From Micavibrio_C sp964577255 (GTDB lineage: Bacteria; Pseudomonadota; Alphaproteobacteria; Micavibrionales; Micavibrionaceae), in NCBI GenBank assembly GCA_964577255.1, contig CAZNYM010000067.1, forward strand, positions 1-5,258: a stretch of DNA of 5,258 nt, written 5' to 3'. Shown piece by piece: positions 1 to 5,258 of the stretch. Positions within the stretch are counted from its first letter, which is position 1. Every line of letters begins with the position of its first letter. Position numbers and translations under genes: made by a program. Below the pieces are notes generated by a model. The model was given only the letters and a program-made list of their open reading frames with translations. It was not told where the DNA came from and searched no databases.

Positions 1-1373
1 CTTCCCAGAGCAAGACCATCGCTGTCTATGACTTGGGCGGCGGCACGTTCGATATTTCGGTGCTCGAGATCGGCGACGGCGTGTTCGAGGTCAAATCGAC
101 CAACGGCGACACGTTCCTGGGCGGCGAGGATTTCGACGACCGCATCATCCATTTCCTGGCCGACGAGTTCAAGAAGGAACAGGGCATCGACCTGCGCCAG
201 GACAAGCTGGCGCTGCAGCGCCTGAAGGAAGCGGCCGAGAAGGCCAAGATCGAGCTGTCCTCGACCATGCAGACCGAAGTCAACCTGCCGTTCATCACGG
301 CGGACGCCAACGGGCCCAAACACCTGAACATCAAGATGACCCGCGCCAAGCTTGAGAGCCTGGTCGAGGATCTCGTCAACAAAACGCTCGGGCCGCTGAA
401 GGCCGCTCTTAAGGATGCCGGCGTGAAGCCTTCCGACATCGACGACGTGGTGCTGGTGGGTGGCATGACCCGCATGCCCCGCATCATCGAGATCGTGCGC
501 GAGTTTTTCGGCAAGGAGCCGCACAAGGGCGTGAACCCCGATGAAGTCGTGGCCGACGGCGCCGCGATCCAGGGCGGCGTGCTTAAGGGCGACGTCAAGG
601 ACGTGCTGCTGCTTGACGTCACGCCCCTGTCGCTTGGCATCGAAACTCTGGGCGGCGTGTTCACCCGCTTGATCGAGCGCAACACCACCATCCCGACCAA
701 GAAATCGCAGGTGTTCTCGACCGCCGAAGACAGCCAGACGGCGGTGACCATCCGCGTCTATCAGGGCGAGCGCGAAATGGCGGCCGACAACAAGCTGCTG
801 GGTCAGTTCGACCTGGTCGGCATTCCGGCAGCTCCGCGTGGCGTGCCGCAGGTCGAAGTCACATTCGACATCGATGCCAACGGCATCGTGCAGGTTTCTG
901 CCAAGGACAAGGCCACCGGCAAGGAGCAGCAGATCCGCATCCAAGCCTCGGGCGGCCTGTCTGAAAAAGACATCGAGAAAATGGTCCGTGACGCCGAGGA
1001 AAACGCCGCCGCCGACAAGATCAAGCGCGAGCTGGTCGACACCCGCAACCACGCCGAAAGCCTGGTGCACATGACCGAGCGCTCGCTCAAGGATCTGGGC
1101 GACCAGGTGCCGGCGGACGAGAAGGCCAAGGTCGAAACGGCCCTGAGTGCGCTCAAGGAAGAGCTGAAAGGCGAAGACCTCGAACGCATCAAGGCCAAGA
1201 CGGAGGCGCTGAGCCAAGCCAGCATGAAGCTGGGCGAGCTTGCCTACCGCAAGACCCAGGAAGCGGGCGCTTCCGGCAATCCGGCCAACGACGGCGGCGG
1301 CGCGGGCGCAGCACCGGGCGCGGATGATGTGGTCGACGCCGACTTCACCGATGTCGACGACGGTAAAAACTAA
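1..1373 (+). CDS. dnaK: Molecular chaperone DnaK (Hsp70), 5' end outside window
   Basis: This is the ATP-driven cytosolic Hsp70 chaperone, which binds exposed hydrophobic peptides and works with DnaJ and GrpE. The reading frame is open from base 3 and gives 456 residues, ending at TAA 1371-1373. By alignment from memory, the first codon matches about residue 185 of E. coli DnaK, so the start and the first nucleotide-binding lobe lie upstream. Visible parts are the phosphate-binding motif DLGGGTFD (fragment residues 10-17, with the Thr equivalent to T199), the GGMTRMP motif, the interdomain linker VLLLDVTPLSLG (about residue 201 onward), the beta-sandwich substrate domain, and the helical lid (about 320-425). 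A Gly/Ala-rich tail follows, ending in the acidic DDVVDADFTDVDDGKN. No frameshift or missing key residue was seen. A J-domain gene follows after 15 nt and dnaJ after that, as expected for a dnaK operon. Confidence 0.98.
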   Translation, partial: SQSKTIAVYDLGGGTFDISVLEIGDGVFEVKSTNGDTFLGGEDFDDRIIHFLADEFKKEQGIDLRQDKLALQRLKEAAEKAKIELSSTMQTEVNLPFITADANGPKHLNIKMTRAKLESLVEDLVNKTLGPLKAALKDAGVKPSDIDDVVLVGGMTRMPRIIEIVREFFGKEPHKGVNPDEVVADGAAIQGGVLKGDVKDVLLLDVTPLSLGIETLGGVFTRLIERNTTIPTKKSQVFSTAEDSQTAVTIRVYQGEREMAADNKLLGQFDLVGIPAAPRGVPQVEVTFDIDANGIVQVSAKDKATGKEQQIRIQASGGLSEKDIEKMVRDAEENAAADKIKRELVDTRNHAESLVHMTERSLKDLGDQVPADEKAKVETALSALKEELKGEDLERIKAKTEALSQASMKLGELAYRKTQEAGASGNPANDGGGAGAAPGADDVVDADFTDVDDGKN

Positions 1374-1380
1374 GGCGACC

Positions 1381-1387
1381 GGAAGGA
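1381..1387 (+). promoter_or_regulatory. Shine-Dalgarno-like GGAAGGA placed unusually close to a start codon
   Basis: GGAAGGA ends one base before the ATG at 1389. That is much closer than the usual 5-9 nt, so it should be an inefficient ribosome site. The other purine patch, AAGG at 1372-1375, is 13 nt from the ATG and overlaps the dnaK stop. No usable ATG, GTG or TTG lies just downstream in frame without cutting into the J domain, so the ATG at 1389 remains the best start. Ribosomes finishing dnaK 15 nt upstream may supply initiation by coupling (inference). Confidence 0.4.
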
Positions 1388-1388
1388 C

Positions 1389-1754
1389 ATGAGCGCACGG
1401 CGGGCCCTTACCTTTTACGACGTCCTGCAGGTCAGGCCTTCAGCTTCCGATCAGGAAGTGCGGGAAGCCTGGCGCCTCCTGGCACGCCGCTGCCATCCCG
1501 ATTTTTACCCCGGAAATCCCGCGCTGGCGCAATCGCTGTTCCAGAAGGGCTACGAAGCCTATGCCATGCTGCGCACCGCACCGCAGCGCGAAGCCTATAA
1601 CCGCCGGCTGCTGACCTTGATCGAGCACCGCCGCGCGGCGCTTGCCCATGCCCGCGCGCGCCAGCCGCTGAAAAAAGTCAAAACAGTATTGAGCAATGCC
1701 GCCGTGATCCTGTGGCCCGTCGCCCCGAGGGAGTCTTCGCATGTCCGGTCGTGA
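1389..1754 (+). CDS. Small J-domain (DnaJ-like) co-chaperone between dnaK and dnaJ
   Basis: This 121-residue protein has an N-terminal J domain (about residues 8-73) and none of the other DnaJ parts: no Gly/Phe region, zinc finger or C-terminal beta domains. The J domain starts with TFYDVLQV, has a basic helix II (REAWRLLARR), and carries the HPD tripeptide at residues 36-38 (bases 1494-1502) that triggers Hsp70 ATP hydrolysis. It closes with PQREAYNRRL, a variant of the usual KRxxYD end. The remaining 46 or so residues are basic (HRRAALAHARAR, LKKVK) and then mildly hydrophobic, too short and broken for a confident membrane helix. The gene starts 15 nt after dnaK, in the same reading frame, and its end overlaps the dnaJ start by 14 nt. 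That implies co-expression and a DnaK-stimulating role (inference). The client is unknown. The J-domain call is secure; the function is not. Confidence 0.88.
   Translation: MSARRALTFYDVLQVRPSASDQEVREAWRLLARRCHPDFYPGNPALAQSLFQKGYEAYAMLRTAPQREAYNRRLLTLIEHRRAALAHARARQPLKKVKTVLSNAAVILWPVAPRESSHVRS
1727..1733 (+). promoter_or_regulatory. Ribosome binding site of dnaJ
   Basis: GAGGGAG lies 7 nt before the dnaJ ATG at 1741 and is inside the coding region of the preceding J-domain gene. It fixes the dnaJ start. Because the upstream gene ends 14 nt past this ATG, translation of the two is likely coupled. Confidence 0.75.
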
Positions 1755-2883
1755 TTTTTACCAGATCCTGGGCGCCGACCGCAAAGCCAGCGCCGAAGAG
1801 CTGAAGAAGGCCTATCGCAAGCTGGCGATGGAGCTGCACCCCGACCGCAACAAAGACAATCCCGAAGCAGAAAAGAAATTCAAGGAAGTCAACGAAGCTT
1901 ACGACGTCCTGAAAGACCCGCAGAAGAGAGCGCAGTACGACCAGTTCGGCACCACCGAAGGCCTGGGCGCGGCGGGCTTCCGGCCGCAGGATTTCGGCGC
2001 CGGGTTCGGCAGCGCCTTCACCGACATATTCGAGGATATGTTCGGCGATATCAGTGGCCGGGGCGGCAAGCGCGGCGGGCCCCAGCGCGGCGCGGATATG
2101 CAATACACGATGGAAGTGACGCTCGAGGAAGCCTTCAAGGGCATCGAGACCACCATCCGCATCCCCACGAATGAGACCTGCGACAAATGCAATGGCACCG
2201 GCGCCAATCCCGGCACCGGCGAGGAAGAGTGCCCGAGCTGCAACGGCCAGGGCCGCACCCGCCTGCAGCAGGGATTTTTCACCATCGAGCGCCCCTGCCC
2301 CACCTGCAACGGCGCGGGCAAGATCATCCGCGATCCCTGTGCCAAATGCCAAGGCCAGGGCCGCACGCGCCGCGACAAGACCCTGCGCGTCAAAATCCCG
2401 GCGGGGGTCGAGGAAGGCCGCCGCATCCGCCTTGCGGGTGAGGGCGAGGCCGGTTATCGCGGCGGAACGCCGGGTGACCTGTATGTCCTGCTCGCGATCA
2501 AACCGCACCGCTTCTTCCGCCGCGACGGCGCCAATATCCACTGCCGCGTGCCGATCCCGATGACCACGGCGGCGCTGGGCGGCGAGGTTGAAGTGCCGAC
2601 GGTTGCGGGCACGCGCACCAAGGTGAAGATCCCCGAGGGCACGCAATCGGGTCAGCAGCTGCGCATCAAGGGCAAGGGCATGACCATCCTGCGCTCGGAC
2701 GCCGTGGGCGACATGTATATCGAGCTCCACGTCGAAACGCCTGTCAACCTGAGCCGCAAGCAGACCGACCTGCTCAAGGAACTTGATAAGTCACTGGGCG
2801 GCACCGCCCAGGGCAAACACAGTCCGGAATCGACCGGTTTCTTCGATAAAGTGAAGGAAGTATGGAAGGATTTGACCGAATAG
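1741..2883 (+). CDS. dnaJ: Chaperone protein DnaJ (Hsp40)
   Basis: This is the class I Hsp40 co-chaperone that delivers unfolded clients to DnaK and stimulates its ATPase in the cytosol. The 380-residue length is normal for the family. The J domain spans residues 4-70, with YRKLAMELHPDRN and HPD at 33-35. A Gly/Phe-rich stretch (about 70-118) includes repeats such as FGAGFGSAF. Four CxxCxGxG zinc-binding motifs sit at residues 147-154, 164-171, 186-193 and 200-207, all eight cysteines intact. The C-terminal substrate-binding domains contain the conserved KIPAGVEEGRRIRLAGEGE and GDLYV segments, and the protein ends in FFDKVKEVWKDLTE. The ATG at 1741 has a good GAGGGAG ribosome site. The gene is separated from dnaK by a small J-domain gene, whose end it overlaps by 14 nt. 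Nothing in it looks damaged. Confidence 0.98.
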   Translation: MSGRDFYQILGADRKASAEELKKAYRKLAMELHPDRNKDNPEAEKKFKEVNEAYDVLKDPQKRAQYDQFGTTEGLGAAGFRPQDFGAGFGSAFTDIFEDMFGDISGRGGKRGGPQRGADMQYTMEVTLEEAFKGIETTIRIPTNETCDKCNGTGANPGTGEEECPSCNGQGRTRLQQGFFTIERPCPTCNGAGKIIRDPCAKCQGQGRTRRDKTLRVKIPAGVEEGRRIRLAGEGEAGYRGGTPGDLYVLLAIKPHRFFRRDGANIHCRVPIPMTTAALGGEVEVPTVAGTRTKVKIPEGTQSGQQLRIKGKGMTILRSDAVGDMYIELHVETPVNLSRKQTDLLKELDKSLGGTAQGKHSPESTGFFDKVKEVWKDLTE

Positions 2884-2937
2884 ACGGCCAGGTTTGACGC
2901 CTTCTCCCGCCCGTGATATCCCTTCAGAAAAATAAGA

Positions 2938-2945
2938 ACAGGGAG
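2938..2945 (+). promoter_or_regulatory. Ribosome binding site deciding the start at 2952
   Basis: ACAGGGAG, with the core GGGAG at 2941-2945, sits 6 nt before the ATG at 2952. A longer in-frame reading from GTG 2913 is possible, but it has only pyrimidine-rich sequence (CTTCTCCCGCCC) ahead of it and would add 13 polar residues. The ATG is therefore preferred. Confidence 0.65.
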
Positions 2946-2951
2946 ATTGTC

Positions 2952-3290
2952 ATGGAGCTTTTGCCGGAGGAGAAATTCCTCACCGCCGCCCATCGCCTCG
3001 CCACTTTTTACAGCCTTGATGAAAGCCGTCTGCGCGCAACCTACGAAAACCGCCCCGATGAATTGATCAAGGAGGAGCGTTACGCCTCGCACATGACCAG
3101 CGCCTCGCTGCTGGCCGCGATGGGTTTTCTGATCAGCGTGCCGTTCGTTCAGACCCGTCCGCTTCTGACCGCCATCGCTACGGTAATCTGCGTGCCGCTG
3201 GCGGTTGTCTCCTACCGCCTGTCCATGGTAAAGCATAAGAGACAGATCGAACGCACGATGGACGCCCCTTCATGCCCTCAACACCGCTGA
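2952..3290 (+). CDS. Small membrane protein of unknown function, two predicted helices
   Basis: I do not recognise this 112-residue protein. Residues 1-47 are soluble, with a charged, helical-looking segment (ESRLRATYENRPDELIKEERY). Two hydrophobic stretches follow, about residues 50-66 (SASLLAAMGFLISVPFV) and 70-88 (PLLTAIATVICVPLAVVSY), joined by a three-residue QTR turn. A basic tail (VKHKRQIER) follows. This suggests a hairpin in the inner membrane, with both termini probably in the cytoplasm because of the basic residues after helix 2 (inference). There is no signal peptide and no catalytic motif. It begins 68 nt after dnaJ with a good ribosome site, and its last 19 nt overlap the start of dapB, so it is likely read in the same transcript. 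Its place between chaperone and lysine genes does not reveal a job. Confidence 0.75.
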   Translation: MELLPEEKFLTAAHRLATFYSLDESRLRATYENRPDELIKEERYASHMTSASLLAAMGFLISVPFVQTRPLLTAIATVICVPLAVVSYRLSMVKHKRQIERTMDAPSCPQHR

Positions 3291-3949
3291 AGATCGCGAT
3301 TTCCGGATGCCAGGGCCGCATGGGCCGCCTGCTTGCGCAGGAGCTTGAGTCCGGCGCGTGGGAAGGCATGGTCTATGCCGGCGGGACGGGAAGCGGCGAC
3401 GACCCTGCCATCCTCTTCAAAGCCGACATTGTGATCGATTTCTCCACCCCCGCCGCCTGCGTCAGGCACGCCGCGTTCGCCGCCACCCATAAAAAGCCGA
3501 TCGTGATCGGCGTGACCGGCCTTTCCCCGGCGGAACACAGCGCCCTTGAGGCAGCGGCGCGGGATTGCCCCCTGCTCTACGCTGCCAATACCAGCATCGG
3601 CGTGCAGGTTCTGGCGCAACTGGTGCGTAACGCCGCCGCTTCTCTGGGCCCGGATTTCAGCGTGCATATCAGCGAAACCCACCACCGCCACAAGAAGGAT
3701 GCCCCTTCCGGCACGGCGCTGATGCTGGGACAAAGCACAAAGCGCGACGATATTGCCTACAGCAGCGCCCGCGGTGGCGATGTGATCGGCGATCATGTCG
3801 TCAGCTTTTTCGGCGAAGGGGAGATCGTCACCCTTTCCCACCGCGCCACCGACAGGCGCCTGTTCGCGCGCGGCGCCCTGCGCGCGGCGCGCTGGCTGGC
3901 CGGCAAACCCGCCGGGCTTTATTCAATGCGGGATGTCCTGGGCCTCTAG
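3272..3949 (+). CDS. dapB: 4-hydroxy-tetrahydrodipicolinate reductase, compact form
   Basis: DapB reduces 4-hydroxy-tetrahydrodipicolinate with NAD(P)H to tetrahydrodipicolinate, in the cytosolic route to lysine and meso-diaminopimelate. The N-terminal Rossmann fold shows the nucleotide loop SGCQGRMGR (11-19), VIDFSTP (54-60), GVTG (80-83) and AANTSIGVQVL (104-114). The catalytic block HHRHKKDAPSGTAL has the expected His137 and Lys141. RGGDVIGDH, HRATDRRLFARGAL and the terminal GLYSMRDVLGL complete the family pattern. The protein is 225 residues, against about 270 in E. coli. Roughly 20 residues are missing between GRMG and DFSTP, and about 20 more between GTAL and RGGD, with all core motifs kept. 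The start overlaps the preceding gene by 19 nt and has only a weak ribosome site (GATGGA), pointing to translational coupling. The last 27 nt overlap the opposing methyltransferase gene. Confidence 0.95.
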   Translation: MPSTPLKIAISGCQGRMGRLLAQELESGAWEGMVYAGGTGSGDDPAILFKADIVIDFSTPAACVRHAAFAATHKKPIVIGVTGLSPAEHSALEAAARDCPLLYAANTSIGVQVLAQLVRNAAASLGPDFSVHISETHHRHKKDAPSGTALMLGQSTKRDDIAYSSARGGDVIGDHVVSFFGEGEIVTLSHRATDRRLFARGALRAARWLAGKPAGLYSMRDVLGL

Positions 3950-4765
3950 GCCCAGCAGCAGCATCTTGCGCGGTGTGCCCCAGCCGTAATTCTCGATGAT
4001 GCCGGATTTCTGGATCACCCGGTGGCAGGGGATCAGGAGCGCGATCGGATTCGCACCCACGGCCCCGCCCACGGCGCGGCTGGCCGTGGGGCGACCGATA
4101 TGAATAGCAACATCCTGATAGCTGACCGCCGCGCCGCAGGGGATTTTCAGGAGCGCCTGCCAGACCTGGATCTGGAAGTTGGTACCGTACAGATGCAGCT
4201 TCAGTTTTTCCCGGCCGGGGTCGCCACGCCAGACATCCATGATCCGCCGTGCGGTCGGGCGTGTGCCGGCTTCGTCTTCAATCAGTTTTGCCCGCGGCCA
4301 GTATTCCTTCAGCCTGCGCAGGGGGATCTTGCGGTCGCCGTCGACGACATAGCCAAGCCAGCACAGGCCGCGCGCCGTCTGCGCCACCAGCACATCGCCC
4401 ATGACGGTGGGATGGAAGCCGTAGCGGATTGTCAGGCCCGCGCCGCGCGCTTTCACTTCGCCGGGCGTGGCGGCCTCGGTGCTCAGGAACAGATCGTGCA
4501 GGCGGCCGTTGCCGGAAAGCCCGGCCTTGTACGCCGCCGCCAGCGTGGGATAACCGCGCAGCAGCATCTCGCGCGCCTGGCGCATGTTGATATATTGCAG
4601 CAGGCGCTTGGGGCTGAGCCCCACTTTTTGGGTAAAGAGCTTCTGGAAGTGGGTGGGATCGTAACCGGCGCGCCGGGCCAGGCGCTCAAGCCCCGGCTGT
4701 TCGGTGGCGTGGTCGACGAGGTAATCGATGGCTTCGGCGATAACGGTATCGGCAGCGTTTGTCAT
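3923..4765 (-). CDS. AraC-family HTH / O6-methylguanine-DNA methyltransferase fusion (Ada-type)
   Basis: This protein should remove methyl groups from O6-methylguanine in DNA by irreversible transfer to its own cysteine, and may also regulate transcription. Numbering here counts from the ATG at 4765 (280 residues). An AraC-type double helix-turn-helix fills about residues 5-103 (LERLARRAGYDPTHFQKLF, then LSPKRLLQYINMRQAREML). A short Ada-like lead domain comes next (about 110-162), then the methyltransferase domain with FQIQVWQALLKIPCG, the SRAVGGAVGANP segment, and the active-site IPCHRVI with Cys247. Unlike E. coli Ada (354 residues), it lacks the N-terminal zinc domain with the phosphotriester-accepting cysteine. 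A TTG at 4771 is an alternative start; neither start has a clear ribosome site. The residue before NYGWG in the substrate loop is Glu, where small residues are usual. It lies 62 nt after another minus-strand gene and overlaps dapB by 27 nt. Confidence 0.93.
   Translation of the reverse strand: MTNAADTVIAEAIDYLVDHATEQPGLERLARRAGYDPTHFQKLFTQKVGLSPKRLLQYINMRQAREMLLRGYPTLAAAYKAGLSGNGRLHDLFLSTEAATPGEVKARGAGLTIRYGFHPTVMGDVLVAQTARGLCWLGYVVDGDRKIPLRRLKEYWPRAKLIEDEAGTRPTARRIMDVWRGDPGREKLKLHLYGTNFQIQVWQALLKIPCGAAVSYQDVAIHIGRPTASRAVGGAVGANPIALLIPCHRVIQKSGIIENYGWGTPRKMLLLGLEAQDIPH
3938..3955. repeat. GC-rich inverted repeat at convergent gene ends, possible bidirectional terminator
   Basis: CTGGGCC (3938-3944) and GGCCCAG (3949-3955) form a perfect 7-bp stem with a TCTA loop. 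The dapB TAG stop (3947-3949) lies within it, and the element is inside the end of the minus-strand methyltransferase gene. Neither side is followed by a T-run, so it does not meet the usual intrinsic terminator pattern. It could still pause polymerase or protect 3' ends of both converging transcripts (inference). Confidence 0.4.
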
Positions 4766-4827
4766 GAGCAAGCTTTAGCAGGCGCGGAAGCGGTCGCCAA
4801 TCCGATTCATGGCATGCGGCAGGCTTA

Positions 4828-5256
4828 TCAGCTCCGGCGCACAGCCGGCTGATCGCCGTTCTGGATCAAAACGGCGCCCCGCATTACGCCCCCGAGAAGC
4901 ACGGCCAGATCGTTGCGGTCATAGGGTTCGGTCATGCGGAATACATGCGTGGACTCGCCCTGATTGATGACCGTAAAACGGTCGTCGCCGTTCCGGCAGA
5001 AAGTGGCGCGAAAGCTCGTCTGCCCCGGACGCGGCCCCTTTTGCGTCATATCAACCAGAAGATAATCCTCCATGGCCTGAACACGAAAGGAGATGCTTTT
5101 ATTATCCTTCTGGATTTCACTCAGAACATGGTGGAAAGTCGTCTGTTCCTGGTCAAGCGGATGGGTCAGGGCCAACCAGCTCTCATCGGATCCCGCCGGG
5201 CTTAGAGCGGCCGCGAATACCTGTCCCAGTGATTTTTCTTTTTTCCTTCTCGCCAT
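4828..5256 (-). CDS. Hypothetical protein, unrecognised, probably soluble
   Basis: I do not recognise this 142-residue protein. It starts with a lysine/arginine-rich tip (MARRKKEKS) and has no signal peptide or membrane segment. The middle, about residues 53-110, alternates hydrophobic and polar residues in a way that suggests beta strands (SISFRVQAMEDYLLVDMT, FRATFC, DRFTVI, THVFRMT). A hydrophobic helix-like stretch, LAVLLGGVMRGAVLI (117-131), sits near the end. There is a single cysteine (87) and no catalytic motif. Bases 5041-5160 of this gene are only 45% GC (54 of 120 counted), lower than dnaK and dnaJ. The ATG at 5256 is two bases from the window edge, so its ribosome site is not visible and a longer start upstream cannot be excluded. 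It precedes the methyltransferase gene by 62 nt on the same strand and may share its transcript. Confidence 0.7.
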   Translation of the reverse strand: MARRKKEKSLGQVFAAALSPAGSDESWLALTHPLDQEQTTFHHVLSEIQKDNKSISFRVQAMEDYLLVDMTQKGPRPGQTSFRATFCRNGDDRFTVINQGESTHVFRMTEPYDRNDLAVLLGGVMRGAVLIQNGDQPAVRRS

Positions 5257-5258
5257 TT

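Noticed and set aside
26..751. A 241-codon open frame on the minus strand opposite dnaK.
   Set aside because: Serine/threonine-rich, low-complexity translation without any family motif. Long antisense frames opposite dnaK are a familiar effect of strong codon bias in GC-rich genes.
1678..2730. A 350-codon open frame on the minus strand opposite dnaJ.
   Set aside because: Ala/Gly/Leu-rich translation that mirrors the GC-rich dnaJ codons. The plus strand carries an unmistakable intact dnaJ over the same bases.
2884..2951. Possible terminator or SD-masking hairpin between dnaJ and the small membrane-protein gene (CCCT 2920-2923 with AGGG 2940-2943).
   Set aside because: Only four base pairs with a 16-nt loop and no T-run, so it is too weak to call. 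GGCCAGGTTTGACGCC just after dnaJ is also too weak.
3278..3841. A 187-codon open frame on the minus strand opposite dapB.
   Set aside because: No recognisable motif. It is fully explained as the reverse shadow of dapB, which has all catalytic motifs.
4766..4827. Possible promoter or operator for the methyltransferase gene in the gap between the two minus-strand genes.
   Set aside because: No convincing -35/-10 pair or repeated Ada-box-like element was seen in these 62 bases. Only an isolated GCATGC palindrome (4812-4817) is present, outside this gap's far end.
4022..4852. A 276-codon open frame on the plus strand opposite the methyltransferase gene.
   Set aside because: Alanine/glutamine/arginine-rich without motifs. 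The minus strand has a clear AraC-methyltransferase protein here with its active-site motif.
1..5258. A search by eye for CRISPR repeats, tRNA/rRNA genes, transposase genes, attachment sites, toxin-antitoxin pairs or an undescribed defence system.
   Set aside because: None is supported. Every stretch over 300 bases is occupied by a coding region, most of it housekeeping genes.

Overview
The window looks like a chromosomal housekeeping region of an alphaproteobacterium. The basis is the gene order dnaK - dnaJ - (small gene) - dapB, which is common in that class, the style of the DnaK C-terminal tail (ending DDVVDADFTDVDDGKN), and the high GC content. The family cannot be fixed from this sequence. 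No RNA genes, insertion sequences, CRISPR arrays or prophage genes were seen.

Plus strand, 1-3949, is one tightly packed gene run. It starts inside dnaK (about the first 184 codons lie upstream of the window). A 121-residue J-domain protein follows, then full-length dnaJ, a 112-residue two-helix membrane protein, and dapB. Spacing is 15 nt after dnaK, a 14-nt overlap into dnaJ, 68 nt after dnaJ, and a 19-nt overlap into dapB. This suggests an operon with translational coupling. No promoter or intrinsic terminator is visible inside it.

Minus strand, 5256-3923, carries two genes: an unrecognised 142-residue soluble protein, then 62 nt downstream an AraC-type DNA-binding domain fused to an O6-methylguanine-DNA methyltransferase (the Ada architecture without the N-terminal zinc/phosphotriester domain). 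The methyltransferase gene meets dapB tail to tail with a 27-nt overlap, and a 7-bp GC-rich hairpin lies in that overlap.

Functionally, DnaK and DnaJ form the Hsp70 chaperone machine, and the extra J protein may be a third, specialised partner. DapB makes tetrahydrodipicolinate for lysine and peptidoglycan synthesis. The minus-strand pair probably concerns alkylation repair, at least for the methyltransferase. I did not find a clearly new system. The points most worth a second look are the J-domain protein inserted between dnaK and dnaJ, the unusually compact DapB, and the two unrecognised small proteins.
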